Shown: positions 28,054 to 36,451 of the stretch, in pieces
Position numbering within the stretch: the stretch's first letter is position 1
Layout of the letters: each line of letters begins with the position of its first letter
Source of the DNA: Streptomyces sp. NBC_01233
Lineage (GTDB): Bacteria > Actinomycetota > Actinomycetes > Streptomycetales > Streptomycetaceae
Reading direction: 5' to 3'
DNA length: 64,000 nucleotides
Assembly (NCBI RefSeq): GCF_035989305.1
Contig: NZ_CP108514.1
Coordinates: forward strand, 6,056,501 to 6,120,500
The notes under the pieces: model-generated
Databases searched by the model: none
The model's input: the letters and a program-made list of their open reading frames with translations, nothing else
Told to the model about the DNA's origin: nothing
Translations under genes and position numbers: made by a program

Positions 28054-28094
28054 CGCGCATTTGACTCCACAGTCAACCGCGAGGAAGCCACGCC

Positions 28095-29114
28095 ATGACC
28101 GTGCACTCCCAGGGAGCGATGACCGCCGCTCCACAGGACGCACCACAGAAGTCCGCCGGACGGCCCCAGAAGTCCGCGTCCCCGACCGCTCCCGGTCCCA
28201 CGTCTCCTCGCGGGGGCAGAAAGTCGCTCCCCTCGGGGTGGCTGCCCTACCTGCTGGTCGCGCCGGCGGTGCTCGCCCTCGCGACACTGCTGCTGTACCC
28301 GCTGATCAAGAACGTGATCCTGTCCTTCCAGGACATCAACAAGATCGAGTTCATCCAGCGGAAGTACCCCTTCGCGGGGTTCTCCAACTACACCGAGCTG
28401 ATCGGTGACGCGGACTTCTGGACCGTGGTCGTCCGCAGCTTCGCCTTCACCGCGGCCAACGTCGTACTGATCATGGTGCTCGGCAGCCTCATCGGCATCC
28501 TGCTGAACCGGCTCGGCAAGAAGATGCGGCTGGTCCTGTCGATGGCGCTGGTGATGGCCTGGGCCATGCCGATCGTCGCCTCCGTACAGGTCTTCAAGTG
28601 GCTGTTCGACGAGCAGTTCGGCGTCATGAACTGGGTGATGCGCACCGCCGGCTTCGCCGGATACGAGCAGCACAACTGGATGCAGACGGGCCTCTCGACC
28701 CTGACGATCGTCACCGTCCTGGTGGTCTGGGGCTCCATCCCCTTCGTCGCCCTCAACATGTACGCCGGACTGACCACGGTCGGCGCCGAGCTGTACGAGG
28801 CCGCCCGGATGGACGGCGCCAGCGGCTGGCAGACCTTCTGGAAGATCGTCTTCCCGAACCTCAAGCCGTTCTTCCTCATCACCACGTTCCTCGAGGTGAT
28901 CTGGGTGTTCAAGGCCTTCACCCAGGTCTACGCGATGAACAAGGGCGGCCCCGACCGCGCCTCCGAGATCCTCCCGGTCTTCGCCTACGTCGAGGGCCAG
29001 AGCCAGGCCCACTACGGCCTCGCCGCCGCGATCTCCGTCCTGACGATCCTGATCCTCGTCGTCGTCATGTCCTTCTACTTCCGCCTGATCCTGAAGCAGG
29101 AGGAGGAGCAGTGA
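28095..29114 (+). CDS. dasB: chitobiose ABC transporter permease DasB
   Basis: 339 residues. After a ~50-residue polar N-terminus there are six membrane helices ('LPYLLVAPAVLALATLLLYP' opens the first). The cytoplasmic EAA loop reads 'ELYEAARMDGASGWQTFWKI', the docking site for the ATPase (MsiK elsewhere in the genome in S. coelicolor). No ATPase gene is present in this operon. The stop overlaps dasC (GTGA). Confidence 0.93.
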   Translation: MTVHSQGAMTAAPQDAPQKSAGRPQKSASPTAPGPTSPRGGRKSLPSGWLPYLLVAPAVLALATLLLYPLIKNVILSFQDINKIEFIQRKYPFAGFSNYTELIGDADFWTVVVRSFAFTAANVVLIMVLGSLIGILLNRLGKKMRLVLSMALVMAWAMPIVASVQVFKWLFDEQFGVMNWVMRTAGFAGYEQHNWMQTGLSTLTIVTVLVVWGSIPFVALNMYAGLTTVGAELYEAARMDGASGWQTFWKIVFPNLKPFFLITTFLEVIWVFKAFTQVYAMNKGGPDRASEILPVFAYVEGQSQAHYGLAAAISVLTILILVVVMSFYFRLILKQEEEQ

Positions 29115-29989
29115 GCAGCACCACCACCACCGCGCCGAAGCCCGCGCAGCAGCTCCGCAAGCGCCGGCCGGTCCGCCCCGCAGCCGTCGCCAAGAACCTC
29201 GGCGCGCTCCTCCTCGCCCTGGTCTTCGTCTTCCCCGTGTACTGGATGTTCTCCTCGGCCCTCAAGCCGTCGAGCCAGATGCTCACGAAGGACCCGGTCT
29301 TCGTCTTCACCCCGACGCTCGACAACTTCACCAAGGCCACCGGGGTCTCCAACTTCTGGACGTACGTCACCAACAGCGTCCTGGTCACCGTCGGCGCCGT
29401 CGCGCTGGCCCTGCTCGTCGCCCTCGCCGCGAGCTTCGCCATCGCCCGGATGAGGTTCAAGGGCCGCAAGGGCCTCGTCCTCACCGTGATGATGGCCCAG
29501 ATGGCCCCCTGGGAGGTCATGGTCATCGCGATGTACATGATCGCCCGCGACGGCGAGATGCTGAACAGCCTCCCGCTGCTCACCGCGATCTACTTCGTGA
29601 TGATCCTCCCCTTCACCATCTGGACCCTGCGCGGCTTCATCGCCGCCGTCCCGGTGACCCTGGAGGAGGCGGCCCAGATCGACGGCTGCACCCGCGGCCA
29701 GGCCTTCCGCAAGGTGATCTTCCCGCTGCTGGCCCCCGGCCTGATGTCCACCTCGCTCTTCGGCTTCATCACGGCCTGGAACGAGTTCGCCATGGTCCTG
29801 ATCCTGAACAAGGACAAGAGCGCGCAGACCCTGCCGCTGTGGCTGACCGAGTTCATGTCGGCCTTCGGCAACGACTGGGGCGCCACCATGGCCGCGTCCT
29901 CGCTCTTCGCGGTCCCGGTCCTGCTCATCTTCATCTTCCTCCAGCGCAAGGCCGTCGGCGGCATGACCGCCGGCGCCGTGAAGGGATAA
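29111..29989 (+). CDS. dasC: chitobiose ABC transporter permease DasC
   Basis: 292 residues from GTG 29111, overlapping the dasB stop. Six membrane helices; the EAA loop is 'TLEEAAQIDGCTRGQAFRKV'. Partner of DasB in the membrane channel. The following glycosidase gene starts 8 bases after its stop. Confidence 0.93.
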   Translation: MSSTTTTAPKPAQQLRKRRPVRPAAVAKNLGALLLALVFVFPVYWMFSSALKPSSQMLTKDPVFVFTPTLDNFTKATGVSNFWTYVTNSVLVTVGAVALALLVALAASFAIARMRFKGRKGLVLTVMMAQMAPWEVMVIAMYMIARDGEMLNSLPLLTAIYFVMILPFTIWTLRGFIAAVPVTLEEAAQIDGCTRGQAFRKVIFPLLAPGLMSTSLFGFITAWNEFAMVLILNKDKSAQTLPLWLTEFMSAFGNDWGATMAASSLFAVPVLLIFIFLQRKAVGGMTAGAVKG

Positions 29990-29997
29990 CGGCCGCC

Positions 29998-31506
29998 ATG
30001 ACTGTCCTTGCGCACCGCACCGACACGGTCACGAGGGACGCCCTCGCGGTCCTCCAGCCCGGCTTCGAGGGCACCACGGCCCCGGCCTGGCTGCTCCGCC
30101 GGGTCGGCGAAGGCCTCACCGCGGTCGGCCTGTTCGGCCGCAACATCGCCTCGCCCGAACAGCTCGCCGCGCTGACCGCGCAGCTGCGCACCGAGCGGGA
30201 CGACGTCCTGGTCGCCATCGACGAGGAGGGCGGCGACGTCACCCGCCTCGAGGTCCGCGGCGGCTCGTCCTTCCCCGGCAACCTGGCCCTCGGCGCCGTC
30301 GACGACACCGGCCTCACCCGGGACGTCGCCCGCGAGCTGGGCCGCCGCCTCGCCGAGTGCGGGGTCAACCTCAACTGGGCCCCGTCCGCGGACGTCAACT
30401 CCAACCCGGACAACCCCGTCATCGGCGTACGGTCCTTCGGCGCCGACACCGAGCTCGCCGCCCGGCACACCGCCGCCTACGTCGAGGGCCTCCAGGCCGC
30501 CGGCGTCGCCGCGTGCACCAAGCACTTCCCGGGCCACGGCGACACCAACGTCGACTCGCACCACGCCCTGCCGCGCATCGACGTGGACCTGGACACCCTC
30601 CAGGCCCGCGAGCTCGTCCCCTTCAAGGCGGCCATCGAGGCCGGTACCAAGGCCGTGATGAGCGCGCACATCCTGGTGCCCGCCCTCGACCCGACCCGCC
30701 CGGCCACGCTCAGCCCGCAGGTCCTGACCGGCCTGCTGCGCAAGGAGCTCGGCTACGAGGGCCTCATCGTCACCGACGGCATGGAGATGAACGCCATCGC
30801 CGGGACGTACGGGATCGAGCGCGGCTCGGTCCTCGCCATCGCGGCGGGCGCCGACGCCATCTGCGTCGGCGGCGGACTCGCCGACGAAGCCACCGTCCTG
30901 CGGCTGCGCGACGCGCTGGTCGCGGCCGTCCGCGAGGGCGCGCTCCCCGAAGAGCGCCTCGCCGACGCCGCCGCCCGGGTCCGCGCGCTCGCCGCATGGA
31001 CCCTCCCCCAGACTCCGTCCGGGGGGACCCCCATGGCCCGGCCGGACGCGCGGCCGGAGGGGAGCCGCGCGTCCGGTATCGGCCTGACGGCGGCCCGCCG
31101 CGCCCTGGCCGTCACCGGCTCGGCGAGCCCGGTCCGCAACCCGTACGTCGCGACCCTGACCCCGGTGGCGAACATCGCGGTGGGCGACGAGACCCCTTGG
31201 GGCGTGGCGGGCGAACTGGCCGCACTGGTACCCGGAACCGCCTCGGGCCGCTACCCGGAAGGCGCCGCGGCCGCGGACATCCTGGCGGCGGCGGGGGACC
31301 GTACCGTCGTCGCGGTGGTCCGCGACGCGCACCGCCACCCGTGGATGACCGAGGCCCTGGACGCACTGGTCGCGGCCCGCCCGGACACGGTCGTGGTCGA
31401 GATGGGCCTGCCGCAGGCCGCTCCGCGCGGAGCCCTGCACATCGCCACGCACGGCGCCTCGCGCGTCTGCGGCCGTGCCGCCGCCGAGGTCATCGCAGGG
31501 GTGTGA
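29998..31506 (+). CDS. dasD: family 3 beta-N-acetylglucosaminidase (DasD/NagZ-like)
   Basis: 502 residues. A GH3 (beta/alpha)8 barrel carries the family signature 'CTKHFPGHGDTNVDSHHALP' with the catalytic-pair His and Asp, and the nucleophile Asp in 'GLIVTDGMEMNAIAG'. No signal peptide, so it should act in the cytoplasm on imported chitobiose, giving GlcNAc. Last gene of dasABCD, 8 bases after dasC. A short Streptomyces repeat (31003-31034) is embedded in frame between the barrel and the C-terminal domain, adding a Pro/Arg-rich linker. An IS element follows 52 bases downstream. Confidence 0.92.
   Translation: MTVLAHRTDTVTRDALAVLQPGFEGTTAPAWLLRRVGEGLTAVGLFGRNIASPEQLAALTAQLRTERDDVLVAIDEEGGDVTRLEVRGGSSFPGNLALGAVDDTGLTRDVARELGRRLAECGVNLNWAPSADVNSNPDNPVIGVRSFGADTELAARHTAAYVEGLQAAGVAACTKHFPGHGDTNVDSHHALPRIDVDLDTLQARELVPFKAAIEAGTKAVMSAHILVPALDPTRPATLSPQVLTGLLRKELGYEGLIVTDGMEMNAIAGTYGIERGSVLAIAAGADAICVGGGLADEATVLRLRDALVAAVREGALPEERLADAAARVRALAAWTLPQTPSGGTPMARPDARPEGSRASGIGLTAARRALAVTGSASPVRNPYVATLTPVANIAVGDETPWGVAGELAALVPGTASGRYPEGAAAADILAAAGDRTVVAVVRDAHRHPWMTEALDALVAARPDTVVVEMGLPQAAPRGALHIATHGASRVCGRAAAEVIAGV
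31003..31034 (+). repeat. CTCCCCCAGACTCCGTCC element inside dasD
   Basis: The first 22 bases are identical to 54269-54290 in an intergenic region, and the rest is similar. The element contains inverted cccccag/ggggga-type arms. Here it is read through in frame, encoding 'LPQTPSGGTP'. Confidence 0.65.
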
Positions 31507-31558
31507 CCCGGTCCGAGCGCGCACCACGGTGCCCCCGGCCCTCGGCGGGTTCTAATGA

Positions 31559-33000
31559 TCCACGCAACACCCTGGAGTTCAGGGAGTTGCGGGGATCGTG
31601 GATTTCGAGGTGCTGAAGGCGAGGTTCTTCGAGGCGCTGGACAGGGAGAACGGCAGCATCACTGCTGCGGCTCGTGCAGTCGGAGTGAACCGCAACACGG
31701 CGTTCGGGTGGGCACGCCGGGCCGGAGTCCGTGGTCGCGGCAAGCCTCGCAGGCCCGGCCACCCCGGTCGGGCGGAGTACGAGCGGCTGCGTGCTGCGGG
31801 AGTCCGGCGCCGTGATGCCGCCGCGCAGGCCGGCGTCCATGAGCGCACCGCTGAGGACTGGGACCGCGGTATCCGGCAGATCGGCCACTCGCGCCTGCAT
31901 CCTGACGGGCGCCGCATCGACTACAAGACCGGTGTGACCACCATCGCCGCCACCTCTTCAAGGTCGTCCCTCGCAACGGTCGAGGCCGAACTGCACCCCA
32001 GGTTTCTCACGGTGACCGAGCGAGAGCTGATCGCTGATCTGCACCGTGAAGGCCGGTCGCTGCGCGCGATCGGACGGGCACTGGGCCGACCGGCGTCCAC
32101 GATCAAGCGCGAGATCGACGCCCGGTCGGTCGATGGCGTCTACCGGCCGCACCGGGCCCAGCGGGCATGGGCGAGGAGCCGGTCGCGCCCCAAGGACTCC
32201 AAGCTCGCCCAGGACGGCCCGCTCCGCCGGTTCGTCGCGGAAAAGCTGCAGGAACAGTGGTCACCCGAGCAGATCTGCCACGCTCTGGTCATCGAGTTCC
32301 CCGACGACGAGAGCATGCGCGTGAGCCCGGAAACGATCTACCAGGCGGTCTACGTCCAGGCCCGTGGCGGACTGCGCCGCGAAGTCGCGGCCGCGCTGCG
32401 CACCGGGCGCACTCGCCGCAAGCCGCACCGCAGCCCGGACCAGCGCACGCGCCGGTTCGTCGACGAGATGGTGATGATCTCCGAGCGTCCTGCCGAGGTC
32501 GAGGACCGGGCAGTGCCCGGTCACTGGGAGGGCGATCTGATCGTCGGCCCCCGCAGCGAGAGCGCGATCGTCACCCTGGTCGAGCGCTCCACCCGCTACG
32601 TCATGCTGGGGCATCTGCCCGGCGGGCATACGGCCGAGGAGGTCCGCGACGTGCTGGTGCCCTTGATCCAGACCCTGCCCGGGCACCTGCGCGGCTCGCT
32701 GACCTGGGACCAGGGCTGCGAGATGGCCGCGCACAAGCAGTTCACCGTGGCCACAGGCGTGCCGGTCTACTTCTGCGACCCGCACTCACCCTGGCAGCGC
32801 GGATCGAACGAGAACACCAACGGCCTGCTACGGCAGTACTTCCCCAAGAGCACCGACCTGTCCGTGCACAGCCCCGAAGACCTCGAACACGTCGCCCAGC
32901 AACTCAACGGCCGGCCCCGCAAAACGCTCGGCTGGAAAACCCCAGCCGAGCGCCTGCGTGATCTACTGACGAGCACGTAGACCGTCAGGTGTTGCGAGGA
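31559..33000 (+). mobile_element. IS30-family insertion sequence
   Basis: About 1442 bp bounded by inverted ends: tccacgcaacacc at 31559-31571 and its near-complement ggtgttgcgagga at 32988-33000 (12 of 13 positions match). It holds one transposase gene. No convincing target-site duplication is visible at the outer flanks, so the exact ends may differ by a few bases. It lies between dasD and a truncated gene, in the stretch that joins the das operon to nagB. Confidence 0.8.
31598..32980 (+). CDS. IS30-family transposase
   Basis: 460 residues, longer than the usual ~350-400 because of an N-terminal extension with a helix-turn-helix ('SITAAARAVGVNRNTAFGWA'). A second helix-turn-helix precedes the core ('LRAIGRALGRPASTIKREI'). 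The DDE catalytic core is intact: Asp in 'PGHWEGDLI', Asp in 'LTWDQGCEM', and Glu in 'RGSNENTNGLLRQYFPK'. The frame is complete, so the element could be active. Starts with GTG 31598. Confidence 0.93.
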   Translation: MDFEVLKARFFEALDRENGSITAAARAVGVNRNTAFGWARRAGVRGRGKPRRPGHPGRAEYERLRAAGVRRRDAAAQAGVHERTAEDWDRGIRQIGHSRLHPDGRRIDYKTGVTTIAATSSRSSLATVEAELHPRFLTVTERELIADLHREGRSLRAIGRALGRPASTIKREIDARSVDGVYRPHRAQRAWARSRSRPKDSKLAQDGPLRRFVAEKLQEQWSPEQICHALVIEFPDDESMRVSPETIYQAVYVQARGGLRREVAAALRTGRTRRKPHRSPDQRTRRFVDEMVMISERPAEVEDRAVPGHWEGDLIVGPRSESAIVTLVERSTRYVMLGHLPGGHTAEEVRDVLVPLIQTLPGHLRGSLTWDQGCEMAAHKQFTVATGVPVYFCDPHSPWQRGSNENTNGLLRQYFPKSTDLSVHSPEDLEHVAQQLNGRPRKTLGWKTPAERLRDLLTST

Positions 33001-33039
33001 CCCCAAGAATCCGCCCTCAGGGCCGGGGGCACCGCTGTG

Positions 33040-33606
33040 TCAGGGCATCTCCCAGAAGGTCGGCCTGGTCCGGAAGCCGGGCCGGCCCTCGTCGTCGCTC
33101 ACGCTCGTGACCTCCGTCATCGCGAGCTTGTTCTGCTTGGTGATGCCGCACAGGACCAGACCCGGCACGATCTGCCTCCTCACCTGGGCGGCGTCCAGCT
33201 TGGGGGACAGGGCGTTGGCGCCCGCCGCCATCCGGCAGCGCTCCGGCGAGGTGTCCTCGCTCGGCCCCATGGACGATTGGAAGAGCAGCTCGTGGCTGTC
33301 CCTGACCCCGCCGAGGTGCGCGTACACGATCTCCGTCTGGCCGACGTCGGAGCCGAGCGGCATGGCCTTGGGGGTGTCCAGGTCGAACCGGGTGTACCCG
33401 GTGGAGGGGTAGCGCAGCGCGAAGGCCTCGCCCTGGACGAGGGCCCTGTAGCTGCCGGGGCGGGGCTCGCCGGCGCGTGGCGCGGCGGGGCCGGGCAGGG
33501 CCCCGTGCCACCGCGGGCGGGCGAGCCGACGTGCCGGGCGGACGTGCCGCCGCGGGCGGGCGGGGTGGCCGACGGCGGCGTCGGCACGGCAGGGCCGGGC
33601 CCCCAT
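33040..33606 (-). pseudogene. 5'-truncated gene remnant of unknown family
   Basis: Protein-like sequence runs from about 33465 to the stop at 33040: 'GSYRALVQGEAFALRYPSTG', 'FDLDTPKAMPLGSDVG', 'ELLFQSSMGPSEDTS' and 'IVPGLVLCGITKQNKLAM'. Upstream of that the frame becomes Arg/Pro-rich, has no credible start and runs into the nagB terminator; the only ATG (33606) lies in the hairpin loop. A neighbouring frame there reads as a Pro/Gly/Ala linker, so a frameshift plus loss of the N-terminus is likely. Family not recognised. The IS30 element ends 40 bases away and may have caused the decay. Confidence 0.45.
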
Positions 33607-33626
33607 GGCGGAGGGGCCCGGCCCTG
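33590..33626 (-). terminator. nagB terminator hairpin
   Basis: 14-bp perfect stem (33590-33603 with 33613-33626, cagggccgggcccc/ggggcccggccctg) and 9-base loop, 28 bases after the nagB stop. Confidence 0.8.
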
Positions 33627-33653
33627 GCGGCCCCGGGGCCGTGGCCCCGCTGC

Positions 33654-34439
33654 TTACAGACCCTGCCAGGCGGGCTTGTTGGCGTACGTGTGCCGGAAGT
33701 AGTCCGCCAGCTTCAGCTTCGACGCGGCGGCCTCGTCCACGACGACGGTCGCGTGCCGGTGCAGCTGCAGCGCGGACGCCGGGACCAGCGCGGACAGCGG
33801 GCCCTCGACGGTCTGCGCGACCGCCTCGGCCTTGCCCTCGCCGGTGGCCAGGAGCACCAGGTGGCGGGCGTCGAGGATGGTGCCGATGCCCTGGGTGATG
33901 ACGTGGTGCGGCACCTGGGCCAGGTCGTCGTCGAAGAAGCGCGCGTTGTCCACGCGGGTCTGCTCCGTCAGCGTCTTGATGCGGGTGCGGGAGGCGAGGG
34001 AGGAGCACGGCTCGTTGAAGCCGATGTGGCCGTCCGTGCCGATGCCGAGCAGCTGGAGGTCGACGCCGCCGGCCTCGGCGAGGGCCCGGTCGTATGCCTC
34101 GCACGCGCCGACGAGGTCCTGCGCCGAGCCGTCGGGGCCCATGAAGGAGGCCTCGGACAGGCCGAGGGGCGCGACGACCTCGCGCAGCACGACGGCGCGG
34201 TAGGACTCCGGGTGCCCGGCCGGCAGGCCGACGTACTCGTCGAGCTGGCAGATGCGGGCCTCGGAGGCGTCGACCTGACCGGCCTTGACCTTGGCGGCGA
34301 GGGCTTCGTAGATGGGCAGCGGGGTAGAGCCGGTCGCCACGCCGAGCAGGGCGTCGGGCTTGCGGCGCACCAGGGCGGCCATGGCCTCCGCGATGAGCTC
34401 GCCGCCTGCCTTGGCGTCCGGGACGATGACAACTTCCAC
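33654..34439 (-). CDS. nagB: glucosamine-6-phosphate deaminase
   Basis: 261 residues from GTG 34439. Converts GlcN-6-P to fructose-6-P and ammonia, the exit of amino-sugar catabolism into glycolysis. Seen: 'GVATGSTPLPIYEAL' (phosphate loop), 'QLDEYVGL' (catalytic Asp), 'GIGTDGHIGFNEP' (His and Asn/Glu of ring opening). It removes the DasR effector GlcN-6-P, and a dre site sits 28 bases before the start. Confidence 0.95.
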   Translation of the reverse strand: MEVVIVPDAKAGGELIAEAMAALVRRKPDALLGVATGSTPLPIYEALAAKVKAGQVDASEARICQLDEYVGLPAGHPESYRAVVLREVVAPLGLSEASFMGPDGSAQDLVGACEAYDRALAEAGGVDLQLLGIGTDGHIGFNEPCSSLASRTRIKTLTEQTRVDNARFFDDDLAQVPHHVITQGIGTILDARHLVLLATGEGKAEAVAQTVEGPLSALVPASALQLHRHATVVVDEAAASKLKLADYFRHTYANKPAWQGL

Positions 34440-34466
34440 GCGGGGCCTGCCGATCTGGAGTGGTGG

Positions 34467-34482
34467 TGTGGTATAGACCAAT
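34467..34482. promoter_or_regulatory. DasR responsive element (dre) upstream of nagB
   Basis: tgtggtatagaccaat matches the dre consensus at 12 of 16 positions, including tagacca. Its position fits direct repression of nagB by DasR. Confidence 0.8.
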
Positions 34483-34636
34483 CTAGCAGAGGCCGGCGCG
34501 GTCGGCGGGGGTCTCGTCGATATCCATGGTGGTCCGGATCCGGGCGCCCGGCCCGCCGGACGACCGCCCGGCGGACCGCGGTGCGACGGGCCCGACGGAA
34601 CCCCGGAGAGGCGGGTCGCGCTCCCGGAGGACACCC

Positions 34637-35398
34637 CTAGATCAGCGAGAGCTGCAGCCCGCCCGTCGCGTCGAGGTGCTGGCCCGTGACCCAGCGGGAG
34701 TCGGTCGAGGCCAGGAAGGCCACCACGTCCGCGACCTCCTCCGCCGTGCCCACCCGGTGGAAGACGGAGCGGGCGGCCAGGTGGGCCCGGGTCGCCGGGT
34801 CCGCGAGCAGGCCCGCGTTCAGGTCCGTCTCGATGATTCCCGGGCCCACCGAGTTCACGGTGATCCCGCGCGGAGCCAGCTCGGCGGCGAGCGAGCGGGT
34901 CATCGCGTTCGCCGCGCCCTTCGCCATGACCGTCGCCAGGATCGCCGGCAGGGCGATCTCGGGGGTGCCGGTCACGTTCACGATCCGGCCCCCGTCCCGC
35001 AGCCGCGTCAGCCCGTGCTTGATCACGAAGAACGGCGCCTTGGCGTTGAGGGCGTGAGCGCGGTCGTACGCCTCCTCGTCCGTCCCCTCGATCCCCGCGA
35101 AGGTCACCCCGCCCGCATTGTTGACCAGGATGTCCACGCCCTCGGCGTGTGCGGGGTGGGCCTCGTACGCGGCCCACAGGGCCTGTGCGTCGCCGGGGAC
35201 CCCGAGTTCGGCCCCGATGGCGAAGGCCCGCCCTCCGGCGGCCCCGATCGCCGCCACCGTCTCCTTCGCCGCCGCCTCGTTGTGCCCGTAGTGGACGGCG
35301 ACCAGCGCCCCGTCCCGCGCCAGCCGCTCGGCCACGGCCCGCCCGATGCCCCGGCTGCCGCCCGTGACCAGTGCCGTCTTTCCCTTGAGCACGCCCAT
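34637..35398 (-). CDS. short-chain dehydrogenase/reductase
   Basis: 253 residues from ATG 35398. The NAD(P) motif is 'ALVTGGSRGIGRAVAERLA' and 'NNAGG' follows. The catalytic Ser-Tyr-Lys is unusual: at the Tyr-x3-Lys site the sequence reads 'ILATVMAKGAANAMTRSLA', with Val/Met where Tyr is expected, and the Ser position reads 'VTGTPEIAL'. Catalysis may therefore be altered or lost. The closing 'WVTGQHLDATGG' is normal for 3-oxoacyl-ACP-reductase-like SDRs. Divergent from a TetR gene whose operators lie in between. Confidence 0.85.
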   Translation of the reverse strand: MGVLKGKTALVTGGSRGIGRAVAERLARDGALVAVHYGHNEAAAKETVAAIGAAGGRAFAIGAELGVPGDAQALWAAYEAHPAHAEGVDILVNNAGGVTFAGIEGTDEEAYDRAHALNAKAPFFVIKHGLTRLRDGGRIVNVTGTPEIALPAILATVMAKGAANAMTRSLAAELAPRGITVNSVGPGIIETDLNAGLLADPATRAHLAARSVFHRVGTAEEVADVVAFLASTDSRWVTGQHLDATGGLQLSLI

Positions 35399-35420
35399 GA
35401 CGCGCCCCCCTCCGAAATCG

Positions 35421-35470
35421 ATAGTGGTCGCTACAGAAAGGACCGTATCAGATTCCCTAGCGCCCGCTAT
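35421..35470. promoter_or_regulatory. paired operator-like repeats between the SDR and TetR genes
   Basis: tagtggtcgcta (35422-35433, minus strand tagcgaccacta) and tagcgcccgcta (35458-35469) share 10 of 12 bases and are each near-palindromic. They lie 36 bp apart in the 83-base gap between the divergent genes, the expected place for TetR binding to both promoters. Confidence 0.55.
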
Positions 35471-35481
35471 AGAATGCGGCC

Positions 35482-36078
35482 ATGGTGACCGGACAGCGCG
35501 GCAGACCCCGTTCCTTCGACCGCGACGCCGCCCTCGACAAGGCGATGACCGCCTTCTGGGAGCGCGGTTACGAGGCGACCTCCATCTCCGACCTGACCGC
35601 ACTGCTCGGCATCAGCGCGCCCAGCCTGTACGCGGCCTTCGGCGACAAGCGCAAGCTCTTCGACGAGGTCGTGACCGTGTACGGGGGCCGGTACGGGGAC
35701 TTCGCGAGCGTGGCGCTCGCCGAGGAGCCCACCGCCCGGGCCGCCGTCGAACGCATCCTGCGCGAGGCGGCCGAGGTCTACACCGACCCGGCCCACCCGC
35801 GCGGCTGCATGGTGATCAGCGCCGCGATCAACACCACCGCGGACGAGGTGGCGGCGGCCCTGCGTGACCGGCGCAACGCCAACCTGGAGATGTTCGAGAG
35901 TCGGATCCGGGCCGACGTGGCCACCGGGGTGCTGCCCGCGGACACGGACGCACGGGCGCTGGCCCGGTACGCCGGGGCCGTGCTCCAGGGGATGTCCCAG
36001 CAATCACGTGACGGGGCGAGCCGCGGTGAGCTGGAGGCGGTCGCGGCGCGGGCCCTGCTGGCCTGGCCGCCGGCGTAG
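35482..36078 (+). CDS. TetR-family regulator
   Basis: 198 residues. N-terminal helix-turn-helix 'ISDLTALLGISAPSLYAAFG' with the 'GDKRKLFDEVV' follow-on, in the AcrR/YxaF-like group that opens 'GRPRSFDRDAALDKAM'. 'HPRGCMVISAAINT' near residue 110 contains one Cys. Probably represses the divergent SDR gene and itself through the repeated sites at 35422 and 35458. Confidence 0.9.
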   Translation: MVTGQRGRPRSFDRDAALDKAMTAFWERGYEATSISDLTALLGISAPSLYAAFGDKRKLFDEVVTVYGGRYGDFASVALAEEPTARAAVERILREAAEVYTDPAHPRGCMVISAAINTTADEVAAALRDRRNANLEMFESRIRADVATGVLPADTDARALARYAGAVLQGMSQQSRDGASRGELEAVAARALLAWPPA

Positions 36079-36451
36079 TCGCCGACCGGGGCCTCCGGCC
36101 CGGAAATCCGCCCGAAAATTCCTCTGGGCCACGGTGCAGGACGGGACCCTCAGCCCATCCGGCACCGTAGCCCGGAGTACTTACGGCCGACAGGTGTGCG
36201 GTTCCCGACGGCCGGTGGGAGGTGCCTGCGCGGTCAGGGCAGAGCGCGCGGCTTACCTCGATCCGTCCTCCTGTGCGGGGAGGGCGGAAGTTTAGTCAAT
36301 TGTGGACTAGACCATTCTGTTCTGTCCATCCAAGGACGGGACATATAAACCCGTCGCTTCCTCCAACAGTACGCGGCCCGCGGCCCTCCTGGATACTCCT
36401 GAGTACCGTCGTGGGGAAAGTCATCGCGCGTACCCGGGGTACGCTCGCAAC
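36079..36451. other. 373-base gap with an orphan DasR-like site
   Basis: No gene is supported here. The notable content is a dre-like palindrome at 36301-36316, followed by tccatccaaggacgggaca and a tataaa at 36350. The rest is GC-rich without clear structure. Confidence 0.5.
36301..36316. promoter_or_regulatory. orphan dre-like site
   Basis: tgtggactagaccatt matches the DasR consensus at 12 of 16 positions and keeps ctagacca. It is 136 bases upstream of the sensor-kinase gene and not close to any known amino-sugar gene. Confidence 0.5.

Noticed and set aside
26634..29012. A 792-codon open frame antisense to dasA and dasB
   Set aside because: It covers two conserved genes on the other strand and its composition is a codon-bias shadow without motifs.
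31551..33010. Target-site duplication for the IS30 element
   Set aside because: The bases outside the inverted ends (aatga on the left, cccca on the right) do not match, so none is claimed.
34526..35488. A 320-codon frame antisense to the SDR gene
   Set aside because: It mirrors the conserved SDR frame and would span the paired operators; composition is shadow-like.
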